From: Aureimonas sp. Leaf427
Lineage (GTDB): Bacteria > Pseudomonadota > Alphaproteobacteria > Rhizobiales > Rhizobiaceae
Direction: 5' to 3'
Length of the DNA stretch: 32,220 bases
NCBI RefSeq assembly: GCF_001425485.1
Contig: NZ_LMQW01000052.1
Coordinates: 4,984 to 37,203 of the forward strand
Positions 8,401 to 17,057 of the stretch are shown in pieces. The first letter of the stretch is position 1; the number at the start of each line of letters is the position of its first letter. The translations under genes were made by a program, and so were the position numbers. The notes under the pieces are model-generated. The model was not told where the DNA came from. It saw nothing but the letters and a program-made list of their open reading frames with translations, and ran no database searches.

Positions 8401-8499
8401 TACAGCTGATCTCACATTTGTCAGATTTATCGAAAATGCTGGCAACTTTGTAGCTTCGTCCGCGAGAACCTCTAGCTCAGTGAATGGTATATCGTCCAC
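5404..8499 (-). CDS. HD-domain plus Hsp90-like GHKL ATPase, 1031 residues
   Basis: The product is a large cytoplasmic protein. Residues about 45-245 form an HD-type metal phosphohydrolase-like domain: H52/H56 in 'DHTFAHV', the HD pair H91-D92 in 'YMHDVGLL', H153 ('SHGKRI'), H201 ('ESHTLGH') and D238 ('RTIDLVQI'). Residues about 365-560 carry a Bergerat-fold ATPase of Hsp90 type. Its N-box is 'VLRELTQNALDAVR' (E390, N394, D397), its G1 box 'LDRGTGM' (D430, G432, G434), and its lid/G2 box 'ISRFGIGVLSAFMVSDDVEI', which closely parallels HtpG. The remaining about 470 residues have no domain I recognise. Start is GTG at 8499 with AGGGAG just upstream; a CATAAT -10-like hexamer lies at 8552-8557 on the minus strand. 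GC content and codon use are much more AT-rich than flanking genes, pointing to horizontal acquisition. HD-Hsp90 fusions are known from surveys of bacterial conflict genes; no named system is identified here. Confidence 0.9.
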   Translation of the reverse strand: MDDIPFTELEVLADEATKLPAFSINLTNVRSAVSRILSEWKSSGVFFEYTDHTFAHVTDMLKAAEWIIPSETKSIMTKGDWLMLTLSVYMHDVGLLVTKDEYEARSSNPDYQTFKSSPILPSDKHKEYIARLGQMPTAEAERIQYQEFVRTSHGKRIRAWIEGGSLNDNGATEPLRSLINGLLHPLDATFRRDLAIICESHTLGHSEAVASLKVSQPYGGPQETVNLQYIAVILRTIDLVQITNRRAPTVLYQIINPSNPISQVEWQKQGVVRTVRAAPPRDRDNRVTKMGVSSTIEVHATFKEPNGFFGLTSYLAYAQKELNASYSLVQKSSGDVIEPYSFPWRDIDDKGIDTDGFMTESFEFSLDQHKILDLLTGHTLYNNSTVVLRELTQNALDAVRLQSVIDKAASPSRAVEIYWDSNSRELTVLDRGTGMSQEVIEKHLLTVGSSKYQDQKFKERHPDFHSISRFGIGVLSAFMVSDDVEITTCSVDDDKARRIALQSVHGKYLIKLLDKVKDRSQLPMYPHGTAVRLKLRPLAEIGDVLHVARSWLMFPRCDVKVYIDDKEPVTVGFGSPRQAISTYVDYLQSRRDKIEYRVEEITRDEVTMAFALSRTELFQDWTFVTAPTGRRASIVDEMPQPVATCIEGVAVERTTPGFQGQSILAVANATGTKAPKTNVARSALEDTAEQRQMLKTVYDIYGDHITAEISRLASTESYSLSRAVSFAPFIASPLIASNVAPAKPDLLRDALASVPLILVEDKNKRSNISLLELCAHSEFTTVESPLYRSIEYFVKEAPADVTSQKLMMILGNAMPQKADDLTVCNIRDGYVDEHVRSAFDIFRVTASRESRALTLTWRKHTQPTRWLSSAQVYANILKEDVNFYHQLSEASSRMRNERGYDSINNGLSVPVGEVETQNLETYGSFIANRERYLKPDTPLADYFKDLAADEGFERLPKLASSFIFVELIRSLAWSWDVINSDLFDRAAANSIVETFRPYVDKEKFVTALRGTSPKTFDSYAWERRGDGWDLS

Positions 8500-9398
8500 G
8501 TTTGCTCCCTGCGACTCGCGCGCATATTTTTATGGCTATGGGCACCCAGAAATTATGTGAGGCCGTGTTGGTTTGGAAGGGTGCAACGGTAGATATTCGA
8601 TGAGCCGCCAGATAGGCCTTTGCAGATATCGGATTGTTGCTCGTTTGGTGGGTGCCATCGTTGCGCGATGACGCCTTCGCGTCAGATTGGGAAGGATGTA
8701 CCTATTTTGTCCCTATCGCTCGCGGACTGGTGAGCTATCGACCGCTCACTGAAATTTCGTTGCGGACTAACTTGTCGAAAAGGCACGGTAGCGGCCGTAG
8801 GCCGGCCTGATCGTGGGTATCAAACTGCGTTTGCTCAGCCTACAAGGCAGTGATACAAAGGCGATTGCCGGCTGCTCCGTATACTATTGATTCTGCTTCG
8901 TTTCTTTTCGGGGCTGCCCTTTCCTTTCCTGGGCAACAGCATTCTCAAAAGAGATGCAAAGCCGGTATGTTCAGCGAAATCGGCGGCTTCGGATGGTCCT
9001 CCTGTTCAACAGGACCGTTCAACGCAGCCCCTCGCGATGCTCCGTCCCATGAAGCGATTTGACGCGAGCGCTCATCAGCCTGTCCAGCGCGTTCCGGCCG
9101 ACATTTAGGATGGGGTCCAAGGCGCCACCGTCGCCGGGCACCTGATCAAATTCGACGTCCACGAGACGCAAGAGGCGCGGGCGGCTCACGGGGGTCGGTA
9201 GCGGAAGGTTCCGCTTCGGGAGAGGGCGAGGCGTAAGGCTGGCGTCCCGCTCTTGGCGCGTGAAGCCGATCTGGCGGGATGTCCGGCTCGAAAATGGGTT
9301 CCGCCGCTCGGTCGAAGCGGCTCGTCGAACCGAAACTCATATGGAATTTTTACGCCGTTCCAGGCGACTTGACGTGCGATCCCGAAAGGAGGGCTCGC
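8500..9398. other. 899-bp stretch without a recognised gene
   Basis: Short frames exist (for example at 8850-9108), but none has a ribosome binding site, codon bias or family resemblance I can support. Composition rises from AT-rich near 8500 to high GC by about 9100, so the right boundary of the acquired segment probably lies in here. The final about 200 bp should contain the kdp promoter, but no clear -35/-10 or KdpE site could be assigned. Confidence 0.45.
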
Positions 9399-9482
9399 AT
9401 GTTCGATCTTCTATATCTGGCCGCGGGGCTGGGCTTCTTCGCCTTGATGGGCGCCTACGCGCGCTGGGCCGGAGAGGCCTGA
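9399..9482 (+). CDS. 27-residue membrane peptide upstream of kdpF
   Basis: The short frame MFDLLYLAAGLGFFALMGAY (first 20 residues) ends in ARWAGEA. It is one hydrophobic helix with an N-in acidic residue and a positively charged tail. A strong ribosome binding site (AGGAGGG) lies 5 bases before the ATG, better than that of many genes here. Its stop is 2 bases before the kdpF start, so it belongs to the kdp transcript. Similar tiny hydrophobic peptides occur just before kdpF in other proteobacteria. A role as an accessory lipid-facing subunit or a leader peptide controlling kdpF translation is conjecture. Confidence 0.75.
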   Translation: MFDLLYLAAGLGFFALMGAYARWAGEA

Positions 9483-9484
9483 CG

Positions 9485-9571
9485 ATGTTCGATCTCGTCC
9501 TCGGCGGCGCCGTCGCCGCCGCTCTCGCCACCTATCTCGTCTTCGCCCTCGTGCGACCCGAGCGGTTCTGA
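9485..9571 (+). CDS. kdpF: KdpF, small subunit of the potassium-transporting ATPase
   Basis: The 28-residue single-helix peptide begins [10 protein letters not shown] and ends [14 protein letters not shown]. The 'YLVFAL..PE.F' C-terminus matches the classic KdpF pattern ('YLVYALINAEAF' in E. coli), and length fits the family (about 29). KdpF sits in the membrane between KdpA and KdpB and stabilises the complex. It lies 2 bp after the 27-residue peptide and 31 bp before kdpA. Confidence 0.92.
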   Translation: MFDLVLGGAVAAALATYLVFALVRPERF

Positions 9572-9602
9572 CACGTCCCCGACAGTTCGAAAGGCAGGTG
9601 CC

Positions 9603-11312
9603 ATGACCGTCGTCGGCTGGCTGCAGATTCTCATCGTTCTTTTGGCGGTTCTCGCCTTCGCCGTTCCGCTCGGCGCCTTCATGTCGAAGGTCTTCGCGAA
9701 CGAGCGCACGGTCCTCACGCCGGTGCTCGGCCCCGTCGAGCGCGGGTTCTATCGCCTCTCCGGCATCGACCCCGCGAAGGAGCAGACCTGGCTCGGCTAT
9801 ACGCTCGGCATGCTCGCCTTCAATGCGGGCGGCTTCCTTCTTCTCTATCTGCTCCTGCGATTCCAGGGCGTGCTGCCCTTGAACCCGCAGGGCTTCTCCG
9901 GCCTCGCACCGCATCTCGCCTTCAACACGGCCGTGTCCTTCGTGACCAACACGAACTGGCAGAGCTACGGCGGCGAGACGACCATGAGCCACCTGTCCCA
10001 GATGGCGGGCCTGACCGTCCAGAACTTTCTGTCGGCCGCGACAGGCATGGCCCTTGCGGTGGCGCTCGTGCGCTCCTTCGCGAGATCCGGGACGAAGACC
10101 GTCGGCAACTTCCTGGCCGACATGACGCGGGCCACGCTCTACGTGCTCCTCCCGCTCGCGATCGTCACGGGCCTCTGGCAGGTCTCGATGGGCACGCCGC
10201 AGACGTTCGAGGCCGCCGCCACGGTCACGACGCTGGAAGGCGCCGAGCAGACGCTGGCCCTCGGCCCCGTCGCCTCGCAGCTCGCGATCAAGCAGCTCGG
10301 CACCAATGGCGGCGGCTTCTACAACGCCAACTCCGCCCACCCCTACGAAAACCCGTCGCCGCTCTCCAACGCACTGACGATCTGGCAGATGCTGGTGGTC
10401 TCCACCGCCATGGTCTTCGCCTTCGGACGCCTCGTCGGCGACCGGCGGCAGGCCACCGCGATCCTGTCGGTCATGGCGCTCCTGCTCGTCACGGGCATCG
10501 GCGTCGCCTATTGGGCGGAGGCCGCGGGAACGCCGATCCTCACTGCCGCCGGGCTCGATCCTTCCGGCGGCAACATGGAGGGCAAGGAGGTCCGCTTCGG
10601 CCTTGCCGCCTCCGCGATGTTCGCGGCGGTCACGACGGGCCTCTCCGACGGCGCGGTCAACGCCATGCACGGCTCCTTCACGCCGATCGGCGGCATGGTG
10701 CCGATGGTGCTGATCATGCTCGGCGAGGTGCTGCCGGGCGGCGTCGGCTCCGGCCTCTACGGCATCCTCGTCATCGCCATCGTCGCGGTCTTCGTCGCGG
10801 GCCTGATGGTCGGGCGCACGCCGGAATATCTCGGCAAGAAGATCGAGGCCAAGGAGATGAAGATGGCGATCCTCGCGATCCTCATCCTGCCCGCGGCGAT
10901 CCTCGGCTTCTCGTCGGTCTCGGCCGTGCTGCCCGTGGCCCTGTCCGGCCTTGGAAACGCCGGGCCGCACGGCCTGTCGGAGATCTACTATGCCTATAGT
11001 TCGGCGGCGGGAAACAACGGCTCGGCCTTCGGCGGCCTGTCCGCGAACTCGCCCTGGTGGAACACGACGCTCGGCCTTGCCATGCTGCTCGGGCGCTTCG
11101 CCTACATCGTGCCGATGATGGCGATCGCCGGGTCGCTCGTCGCCAAGCCGAAGCTCGCCCCCTCCTCGGGCACGTTCCCGACGCACGGACCGCTCTTCGT
11201 CGGGCTGCTCGCCGGCATCATCCTGATCCTCGGCGGGCTCCAGTTCTTCCCCGCCCTCGCCCTCGGCCCGATCGCGGAGCAAGTGCAGATGCTCGGCGGC
11301 AAGACCTTCTGA
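9603..11312 (+). CDS. kdpA: KdpA, potassium-binding channel-like subunit
   Basis: The 569-residue inner-membrane subunit of the Kdp P-type ATPase binds K+ from the periplasm and passes it to KdpB. All four pore-loop regions are visible: '[15 protein letters not shown]', '[16 protein letters not shown]' with 'YENPSPLSN', '[16 protein letters not shown]' and '[13 protein letters not shown]'. About ten hydrophobic helices alternate with these loops. Length is normal (E. coli 557). The ATG at 9603 follows an AGGCAGG ribosome binding site. It is fourth in the operon counting the small peptide; kdpB starts 93 bp downstream. Confidence 0.97.
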   Translation: MTVVGWLQILIVLLAVLAFAVPLGAFMSKVFANERTVLTPVLGPVERGFYRLSGIDPAKEQTWLGYTLGMLAFNAGGFLLLYLLLRFQGVLPLNPQGFSGLAPHLAFNTAVSFVTNTNWQSYGGETTMSHLSQMAGLTVQNFLSAATGMALAVALVRSFARSGTKTVGNFLADMTRATLYVLLPLAIVTGLWQVSMGTPQTFEAAATVTTLEGAEQTLALGPVASQLAIKQLGTNGGGFYNANSAHPYENPSPLSNALTIWQMLVVSTAMVFAFGRLVGDRRQATAILSVMALLLVTGIGVAYWAEAAGTPILTAAGLDPSGGNMEGKEVRFGLAASAMFAAVTTGLSDGAVNAMHGSFTPIGGMVPMVLIMLGEVLPGGVGSGLYGILVIAIVAVFVAGLMVGRTPEYLGKKIEAKEMKMAILAILILPAAILGFSSVSAVLPVALSGLGNAGPHGLSEIYYAYSSAAGNNGSAFGGLSANSPWWNTTLGLAMLLGRFAYIVPMMAIAGSLVAKPKLAPSSGTFPTHGPLFVGLLAGIILILGGLQFFPALALGPIAEQVQMLGGKTF

Positions 11313-11405
11313 CGAGCCAGGGACCCCGGCCCTGTCGTCGGTCGGGCTCCCATCCTTCCCCATCCCGTCGGCTGCGAGCGCGGCCGTGCCAAAGGAACTG
11401 CCCCC

Positions 11406-13460
11406 ATGGCTGCCAAAGCCGCCACGTCCACCTTCCGGCCCGACCTTGTCGGCCGGGCCGCCGTCGACGCCGTCAAGAAACTCAACCCCGCCGCGCTGTT
11501 GCGCAACCCGGTGATCTTCGTCACCGAGGTCGTCGCCGCCGTCGTCACCGTTCTATTCGTCCGCGACGTTGTCGTCGGCAACCCGCTTCTCTTCACGGGC
11601 CAGATCATGGCCTGGCTCTGGTTCACCGTGCTCTTCGCCAACTTCGCCGAGGCGATCGCGGAAGGGCGGGGCCGCGCCCAGGCGGACAGCCTCCGCAGGG
11701 CGCGCACGGACACGCTGGCCAAGAAGATCGCGAACCAGAAGGACCGGGCCAACGTCCGTTCCGTGTCGGCGCTGGACCTTGAGGTCGGCGACGTCGTTCT
11801 CGTCGAGACCGGGGACATCGTGCCCGGCGATGGCGAGATCGTCGAGGGCATCGCCTCCGTCAACGAGGCCGCGGTGACGGGCGAATCCGCCCCGGTGATC
11901 CGCGAGGCCGGCGGCGACCGCTCGGCCGTCACCGGCGGCACCACCGTCGTGTCCGACTGGCTCGTCGTGCGCATCACGGCCGCACCCGGCTCCTCCTTTC
12001 TCGACCGCATGATCGCGCTCGTCGAGGGTGCGGAGCGGCAGAAGACGCCGAACGAGCTGGCACTGACGATCCTTCTCGTCGGCATGACGCTGATCTTCCT
12101 CGTCGCCGTGGTTACGCTGACGGGCTTTTCCGTCTACAGCCAGGCCGCCATCTCGGTGCCGATCCTGATCGCGCTGCTTGTCACCCTGATTCCGACGACG
12201 ATCGGCGGGCTTCTCTCGGCCATCGGCATCGCCGGCATGGATCGCCTGATCCGGCACAACGTGCTCGCCATGTCCGGCAAGGCGGTGGAAGCGGCGGGCG
12301 ACGTCGACACGCTCCTCCTCGACAAGACCGGCACGATCACCTTCGGCAACCGGATGGCCTCCGAGGTCGTCGCGGTACAGGGCGTCACCGAGACGGAGGC
12401 AGCCCAGATCGCCGTCCAGGCCAGCCTTGCGGACGAGACCGCCGAGGGCCGCTCGATCCTCGTGCTCGCGCGGGAGACCTACGGCATCGGCGTTCCCGGT
12501 GCCGCATCGGGTGAGGCGAGCTACATCCCCTTCTCGGCCGCCACGCGCCTCTCCGGCGTCGACATGGAGGGCAGGAGCATCCGCAAGGGTGCCGTCGACG
12601 CCATCCGCCGGTTCGTGCGCGAGACCGCCGGGCGCGACGTGCCGGAGCCGCCGGCCTTCACCGCCGCCGTCGAGCGCATCGCCAAGTCCGGCGGCACGCC
12701 GCTCGGGCTTGCCGAGAACGGCCGCTTCATCGGCGTCATCCATCTGAAGGACGTGGTAAAGCCCGACATCAAGGAGCGCTTCGCCGAACTTCGCCGGATG
12801 GGCATCCGCACCGTCATGGTGACGGGCGACAACCCCGTCACGGCCGCCGCCATCGCCTCCGAGGCCGGCGTCGACGACTTCATCGCGGAGGCGACGCCGC
12901 AGGACAAGCTCTCCTACATCCGCAACGAGCAGCGCCAGGGCCGGCTCGTCGCCATGTGCGGCGACGGCACGAACGATGCGCCCGCGCTCGCCCAGGCCGA
13001 TGTCGGCGTCGCCATGCAGACGGGCACTCAGGCCGCCCGCGAGGCCGGCAACATGGTGGACCTCGACTCGGACCCGACCAAACTCATCGAGATCGTCGGC
13101 ATCGGCAAGCAGCTCCTGATGACGCGGGGATCGCTGACGACCTTTTCGATCGCCAACGACGTCGCGAAGTATTTCGCGATCATCCCGGCGCTCTTCATCG
13201 CGGCGATTCCCGAGCTTGGCGTCCTCAACGTCATGGGCCTCGCCTCGCCGGAAAGCGCGATCCTCTCGGCGGTCATCTTCAACGCGCTCGTCATCGTCGC
13301 GCTGATCCCGCTCGCGCTGCGCGGCGTGCCCTACCGTCCGATGGACGCAGCGACCGTGCTTCGGCGCAACCTTTTGATCTACGGCCTCGGCGGCATTCTC
13401 GTGCCGTTCCTCGGCATCAAGCTCATCGATCTCGCCGTCTCCTCCCTCGGCCTCGCCTGA
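11406..13460 (+). CDS. kdpB: KdpB, catalytic P-type ATPase subunit
   Basis: The 684-residue subunit hydrolyses ATP to drive K+ uptake. Key motifs are intact: the actuator 'TGES' at 158-161; the transmembrane '[19 protein letters not shown]'; and the phosphorylation motif 'DKTGTIT' with acceptor D306 (D307 in E. coli). Also present are the nucleotide-binding '[10 protein letters not shown]' (equivalent of the KGA loop), '[10 protein letters not shown]', and the hinge '[16 protein letters not shown]'. The regulatory serine region in the TGES loop ('TGESAP') is conserved. Length equals the family norm. It lies between kdpA and kdpC on one transcript. Confidence 0.97.
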   Translation: MAAKAATSTFRPDLVGRAAVDAVKKLNPAALLRNPVIFVTEVVAAVVTVLFVRDVVVGNPLLFTGQIMAWLWFTVLFANFAEAIAEGRGRAQADSLRRARTDTLAKKIANQKDRANVRSVSALDLEVGDVVLVETGDIVPGDGEIVEGIASVNEAAVTGESAPVIREAGGDRSAVTGGTTVVSDWLVVRITAAPGSSFLDRMIALVEGAERQKTPNELALTILLVGMTLIFLVAVVTLTGFSVYSQAAISVPILIALLVTLIPTTIGGLLSAIGIAGMDRLIRHNVLAMSGKAVEAAGDVDTLLLDKTGTITFGNRMASEVVAVQGVTETEAAQIAVQASLADETAEGRSILVLARETYGIGVPGAASGEASYIPFSAATRLSGVDMEGRSIRKGAVDAIRRFVRETAGRDVPEPPAFTAAVERIAKSGGTPLGLAENGRFIGVIHLKDVVKPDIKERFAELRRMGIRTVMVTGDNPVTAAAIASEAGVDDFIAEATPQDKLSYIRNEQRQGRLVAMCGDGTNDAPALAQADVGVAMQTGTQAAREAGNMVDLDSDPTKLIEIVGIGKQLLMTRGSLTTFSIANDVAKYFAIIPALFIAAIPELGVLNVMGLASPESAILSAVIFNALVIVALIPLALRGVPYRPMDAATVLRRNLLIYGLGGILVPFLGIKLIDLAVSSLGLA

Positions 13461-13485
13461 ACCCTCTTCCTCAAGGAGAACATCC

Positions 13486-14118
13486 ATGTTGTCCCAGATC
13501 CGCGCTGCGGCGACGCTCCTCGGCATCCTCACCGTCCTGCTCGGTCTCCTCTATCCCTTGGCCATGACCGCCATCGCCGGGGCCGTCTTCCACGATCGGG
13601 CGACGGGCAGCCTCGTCTCGCGCGACGGGACGGCCGTCGGCTCCTCGCTGATCGGCCAGCCGTTCACGCAAGACGGCTACCTCCAGCCCCGCCCTTCGGC
13701 GGCGGGCAGCGGCTATGACGGCTCGGCCTCCTCCGGCACGAATCTGGCGCCAACGAGCGCCAAGCTTGCCGAACGTCTGACGACGGACGGCGAGGCGATG
13801 AGCCAAGCGACGGGCGCCGCCCTTCTTCCCGCCGACGCCGTCACCACGTCGGGCAGCGGCCTCGATCCCGACGTCTCTCCGGCCTTCGCGGAGATCCAGG
13901 TCGCGCGGATCGCCGGCGCCCGGGGCCTGCCGGCGGAGAGCGTGAAGCGCATCATCGCGGAGGGCACGACGGGGCGAACCTTCGGCATCCTCGGCGAACC
14001 CCGGGTCAACGTTCTGGCGGTCAACCTCGCGCTCGACGCCGCCGCGCCGAAGGCGGAGCCTGGAACGGCGCCGCGACCAGGCACGCCAACGGCCTCGACC
14101 GCCGCGCCGGCGGGGTGA
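13486..14118 (+). CDS. kdpC: KdpC, potassium-transporting ATPase accessory subunit
   Basis: The 210-residue protein has one N-terminal membrane anchor (about residues 8-30, 'LLGILTVLLGLLYPLAMTAI') and a periplasmic domain. Family motifs seen are 'GSSLIGQPFTQDGYLQPRPSA', 'GSGYDGSASSGTNLAPTS', 'DPDVSPAFAEIQVARIAGAR' and 'GEPRVNVLAVNLALD'. KdpC raises the K+ and ATP affinity of the complex. The last about 25 residues are an Ala/Pro/Thr-rich tail beyond the usual end (about 190), which is unusual but common in high-GC relatives. A good ribosome binding site (AAGGAGA) precedes the ATG. Confidence 0.96.
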   Translation: MLSQIRAAATLLGILTVLLGLLYPLAMTAIAGAVFHDRATGSLVSRDGTAVGSSLIGQPFTQDGYLQPRPSAAGSGYDGSASSGTNLAPTSAKLAERLTTDGEAMSQATGAALLPADAVTTSGSGLDPDVSPAFAEIQVARIAGARGLPAESVKRIIAEGTTGRTFGILGEPRVNVLAVNLALDAAAPKAEPGTAPRPGTPTASTAAPAG

Positions 14119-14236
14119 GACGGGCATCGAAACCCGCGCCGTGCGATACGAGCGGCCCTGGAAAAGGACTGCCGGTATCCCGCGCCGCCCCTCAACCCGC
14201 TCGGGAGGCGCGGCGGCGGCTGATGCCGCCGTCCTG

Positions 14237-14266
14237 CCCTGACCTTCGGTATGCCGAAGGTCAGGG
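14237..14266 (+). promoter_or_regulatory. Perfect 13-bp hairpin between kdpC and kdpD
   Basis: CCCTGACCTTCGG pairs exactly with CCGAAGGTCAGGG around a TATG loop. It lies 118 bp after the kdpC stop and 116 bp before the kdpD start. No T-run follows ('CCACTGATATAAG'), so a classical terminator is doubtful. It may set the ratio of transporter to sensor mRNA by partial termination or RNA processing, or be a DNA-level operator. Confidence 0.5.
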
Positions 14267-14310
14267 CCACTGATATAAGATAGAGGGTTCCGCGAGGGCG
14301 CCCCTTTCCC

Positions 14311-14342
14311 GTTTGCGCGTTTGCCCGTTTGCTCGTTTGCCC
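14311..14342 (+). repeat. Four tandem 8-bp repeats upstream of kdpD
   Basis: GTTTGCGC, GTTTGCCC, GTTTGCTC and GTTTGCCC follow each other without gaps (consensus GTTTGCNC), ending 39 bp before the kdpD ATG. Copy number could vary by slippage. It falls in the kdpD 5' untranslated leader. Confidence 0.8.
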
Positions 14343-14381
14343 AGACCGAACGCCGATCCGAGCCAGAGGAACAGCCGGCTT

Positions 14382-17057
14382 ATGAACAGGGATGACGGGC
14401 CCCGCGCCTCCGCCGACGCCCTTCTCGTCCATGCCGAGCGCGAAGGCCGCGGCAAGCTGCGCCTCTTCCTCGGCGCCGCACCCGGCGTCGGCAAGACCTT
14501 CGCCATGCTCCAGGCCGCCCGGGGCGCGAAGGGCGCCGGGCGCGAGGTGCTCGTCGGGATCGTCGAGACGCATGGCCGCGCCGAAACGGGGGCGATGATC
14601 GCCGATCTCGAGGTCCTGCCGCGCAAAGGCATGCTCTACAAGGGCCGTCTCGTCTCCGAGTTCGACATCGACGCCGCCCTCGCCCGCAGGCCGTCCCTGC
14701 TCCTCGTCGACGAGTACGCCCATTCCAACGTAGAGGGCAGCCGCCATCCGAAGCGCTGGCAGGATGTGGCCGAACTCCTGCAAGCCGGGATCGACGTCTG
14801 GACGACGATGAACGTCCAGCATGTCGAGAGCCTCAACGATGTCGTGCAGCGCATCACGGGCGTCCGGGTCCGGGAGACGGTGCCGGACACGACGCTTCGG
14901 GTCGCCGACGAGATCGTGCTCGTGGACCTGCCCTCCGACGAGCTCATCCGCCGGCTCGCGGAGGGCAAGGTCTATGTCGAGGACACGGCGACGCGCGCGA
15001 CGCAGAACTTCTTCAAGCCCTCCAACCTCACCGCCCTTCGCGAGCTCGCCCTCCGGCAGGTCGCCGCGCGCGTCGACAGCGATCTCCTCGAGCGCATGCA
15101 GGGCGGCGCGATCGAGGGCCCCTGGGCGGCGGGCGAGCGGCTGCTCGTGTGTCTGGGGCCGAACGCTGCGGCCGAGCGCCTCGTGCGGGGTGCCAAACGG
15201 CTCGCCGACCTGCTCGATGCCCCCTGGTTCGCGCTGACGATCGAGCGCCCGGGCGTCACGCCGAGCGAGCCGGAAGCGGCACGGCTGGAGGCGGCGCTGC
15301 AGCTTGCCAAGACGCTGGGCGCCGAGACGCAGCAGCTCGTCGGCTCCGATCTGCCGGGAGAGCTTCTCCGCTTCGCCCGGTTCGAGAACATCACGCAGAT
15401 CGTCGTCGGCAAGGCGCGGCGAAAGGGAGCCTGGCGTCCCTGGCCGGCCCCGAGCCTTGCGGACTCGCTCGTGCGGCGCGCCTCGGGCATCTCGATCCAC
15501 GTTCTGACCGAAGAGGTCGACCCTGCCGGGCGCGTTGCCCGCCTGCCGGGCTCCGGTTCCTTTGTCGGCTACGCCGCAGCGGCCGGATGCGTCGCGGCGG
15601 CCACCCTCCTGGGGACGCAGATGCTCCGCGTCGTGCCGCTGCCGAACCTGTCGATGCTCTATCTCCTCGCCGTGCTCGTCCCTGCCGTTCTCCACGGCGT
15701 GTGGCCGGCGGTCTTCGCCTCCTTCCTCTCCTTCGCGGCCTACAACTTCTTCTTCATCGATCCGACCGGCAGCTTCACGGTGGCGCGCCCGCACGAGGTG
15801 CTGGCGCTTGCGATCTTCCTCATCATCGCCGTCTCGATCTCGGCGGTGGCGGGGCAGGCCCGCGAGCAGATGCGGGCCTCCGCGGCGCGCACGCGGGCCG
15901 CCCGCCGGCTGTACGAGTTCACCCGGGGACTGTCCGCGCTGCCGAGCGCGGACCGCGTGATGGAGGCCGCGACGACGCAGATCAACGCGGCGATCGGCCG
16001 GGCCTGCGTCCTGCTTCGCCCCGGCGCCGGCGATCTGGAGATCGCGGCCGCCTGGCCGCCGGACGACCGCCTCGACACGCCGGCCCGCGCGGCCGCGCGC
16101 TGGGCCTTCGAGCGCGGCGAGACGGCGGGCGCGGGCACGCAGACCCTGCCGAACAGCGGCTGGACCTTTCTGCCGCTCGCCGCGCCCGACGGGCAGGTCG
16201 GGGTGCTCGGCATCGAGCGCGCGGCCGACGGCGCCGCCTTGAGCGTCGAGGCGCGCACGCTGCTCGCGGCTCTGGCCGAGCAGACGGCCGCCGCCCTCCA
16301 TCGCGCGCTCCTCTCGACCGAGGTCCGCACCGCGCGAACGGCCGCCGAGACCGAGCGGGTCCGCAACATCCTCCTCGCCTCGATCAGCCACGACTTCCGC
16401 ACGCCGCTGGCCTCCGTTCTCGGCTCGGCGACCGCCCTGGTGGAATACGAGGACAGGCTCGACCGCGAGGCCCGTCTCGACCTCCTCGGACAGATCCGCG
16501 ACGAGGCCCGCCATCTCGACCAGATGGTGCGCAACCTCCTGTCGATGACGCGGCTGGAGGCCGGCGCGCTCGAGCTGAACCGCGACTGGGCCGATATCGG
16601 CGAGGCGCTGGAGCGCGTCGTGGACCTCTCGTTGAAGCGGGGGGCCACGCAGCGCTTCGACGTCCGCGTCCCGGCGGAGCCCCTTCTCGCCTTCGTCGAC
16701 GGCGGCCTCTTCGACCAGGCGATCGGCAACGTCGTCGGCAACGCCATCCGCCATGCCGGGCCCGACGCCCACATCGTCCTGTCGGCGCGTGGTGAGGAGG
16801 GCCGCGTCCTGGTCGACATCGCCGACGACGGCCCGGGCGTACCCGACGCATTGCGGCCGCACGTGTTCGAGAAGTTCGCGCGGGCCCGCCGCTCGACGGC
16901 CGACGGCGGCGAGAGCGCCGGCCTCGGCCTTGCCATCACGAAGGGCATCGTCGAAGCCCATGGCGGGACCGTCGAGCTGATGCCGCCGGACGCCGCGCAT
17001 CCCAAGGGCGCCGCGTTCCGCATTCGCCTGCCGGACGGAAGGGGTCAGACGCCATGA
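14382..17057 (+). CDS. kdpD: KdpD, potassium/turgor sensor histidine kinase
   Basis: The 891-residue sensor kinase controls kdp. The N-terminal KdpD domain has Walker A 'GAAPGVGKT' (31-39) and 'LVDEYAHSN' (near 109-116), followed by a universal-stress-like domain (about 250-375). Four membrane helices fall at about 391-487 ('FVGYAAAAGCVAAATLL' onward, with 'NFFFIDPTGSF'), then a GAF-like domain (about 510-640). In the transmitter, H670 in 'SISHDFRTPLAS' is the phospho-acceptor, with N787 in the N box, 'DDGPG' at 815-819 and 'GLGLA' at 847-851. I used ATG at 14382 because the 23-residue upstream extension is encoded by the tandem repeat and lacks family similarity. It overlaps kdpE by 4 bp. 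Confidence 0.95.
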   Translation: MNRDDGPRASADALLVHAEREGRGKLRLFLGAAPGVGKTFAMLQAARGAKGAGREVLVGIVETHGRAETGAMIADLEVLPRKGMLYKGRLVSEFDIDAALARRPSLLLVDEYAHSNVEGSRHPKRWQDVAELLQAGIDVWTTMNVQHVESLNDVVQRITGVRVRETVPDTTLRVADEIVLVDLPSDELIRRLAEGKVYVEDTATRATQNFFKPSNLTALRELALRQVAARVDSDLLERMQGGAIEGPWAAGERLLVCLGPNAAAERLVRGAKRLADLLDAPWFALTIERPGVTPSEPEAARLEAALQLAKTLGAETQQLVGSDLPGELLRFARFENITQIVVGKARRKGAWRPWPAPSLADSLVRRASGISIHVLTEEVDPAGRVARLPGSGSFVGYAAAAGCVAAATLLGTQMLRVVPLPNLSMLYLLAVLVPAVLHGVWPAVFASFLSFAAYNFFFIDPTGSFTVARPHEVLALAIFLIIAVSISAVAGQAREQMRASAARTRAARRLYEFTRGLSALPSADRVMEAATTQINAAIGRACVLLRPGAGDLEIAAAWPPDDRLDTPARAAARWAFERGETAGAGTQTLPNSGWTFLPLAAPDGQVGVLGIERAADGAALSVEARTLLAALAEQTAAALHRALLSTEVRTARTAAETERVRNILLASISHDFRTPLASVLGSATALVEYEDRLDREARLDLLGQIRDEARHLDQMVRNLLSMTRLEAGALELNRDWADIGEALERVVDLSLKRGATQRFDVRVPAEPLLAFVDGGLFDQAIGNVVGNAIRHAGPDAHIVLSARGEEGRVLVDIADDGPGVPDALRPHVFEKFARARRSTADGGESAGLGLAITKGIVEAHGGTVELMPPDAAHPKGAAFRIRLPDGRGQTP

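Noticed and set aside
8850-9108. Small plus-strand frames of about 70 codons
   Set aside because: No ribosome binding site, no recognisable product, mixed composition near an island boundary.
9411-13532. Long antisense frames (about 650 and 659 codons) over kdpA and kdpB
   Set aside because: They are Arg/Asp/His-rich mirror frames of high-GC coding DNA, with no motifs; kdpA and kdpB on the other strand are unmistakable.
14313-14381. 23-residue extension of KdpD
   Set aside because: Encoded by the tandem octamers and leader; KdpD homology begins after the ATG at 14382.
13713-17000. 1095-codon antisense frame over kdpC and kdpD
   Set aside because: Same reason: a shadow of high-GC genes on the plus strand.
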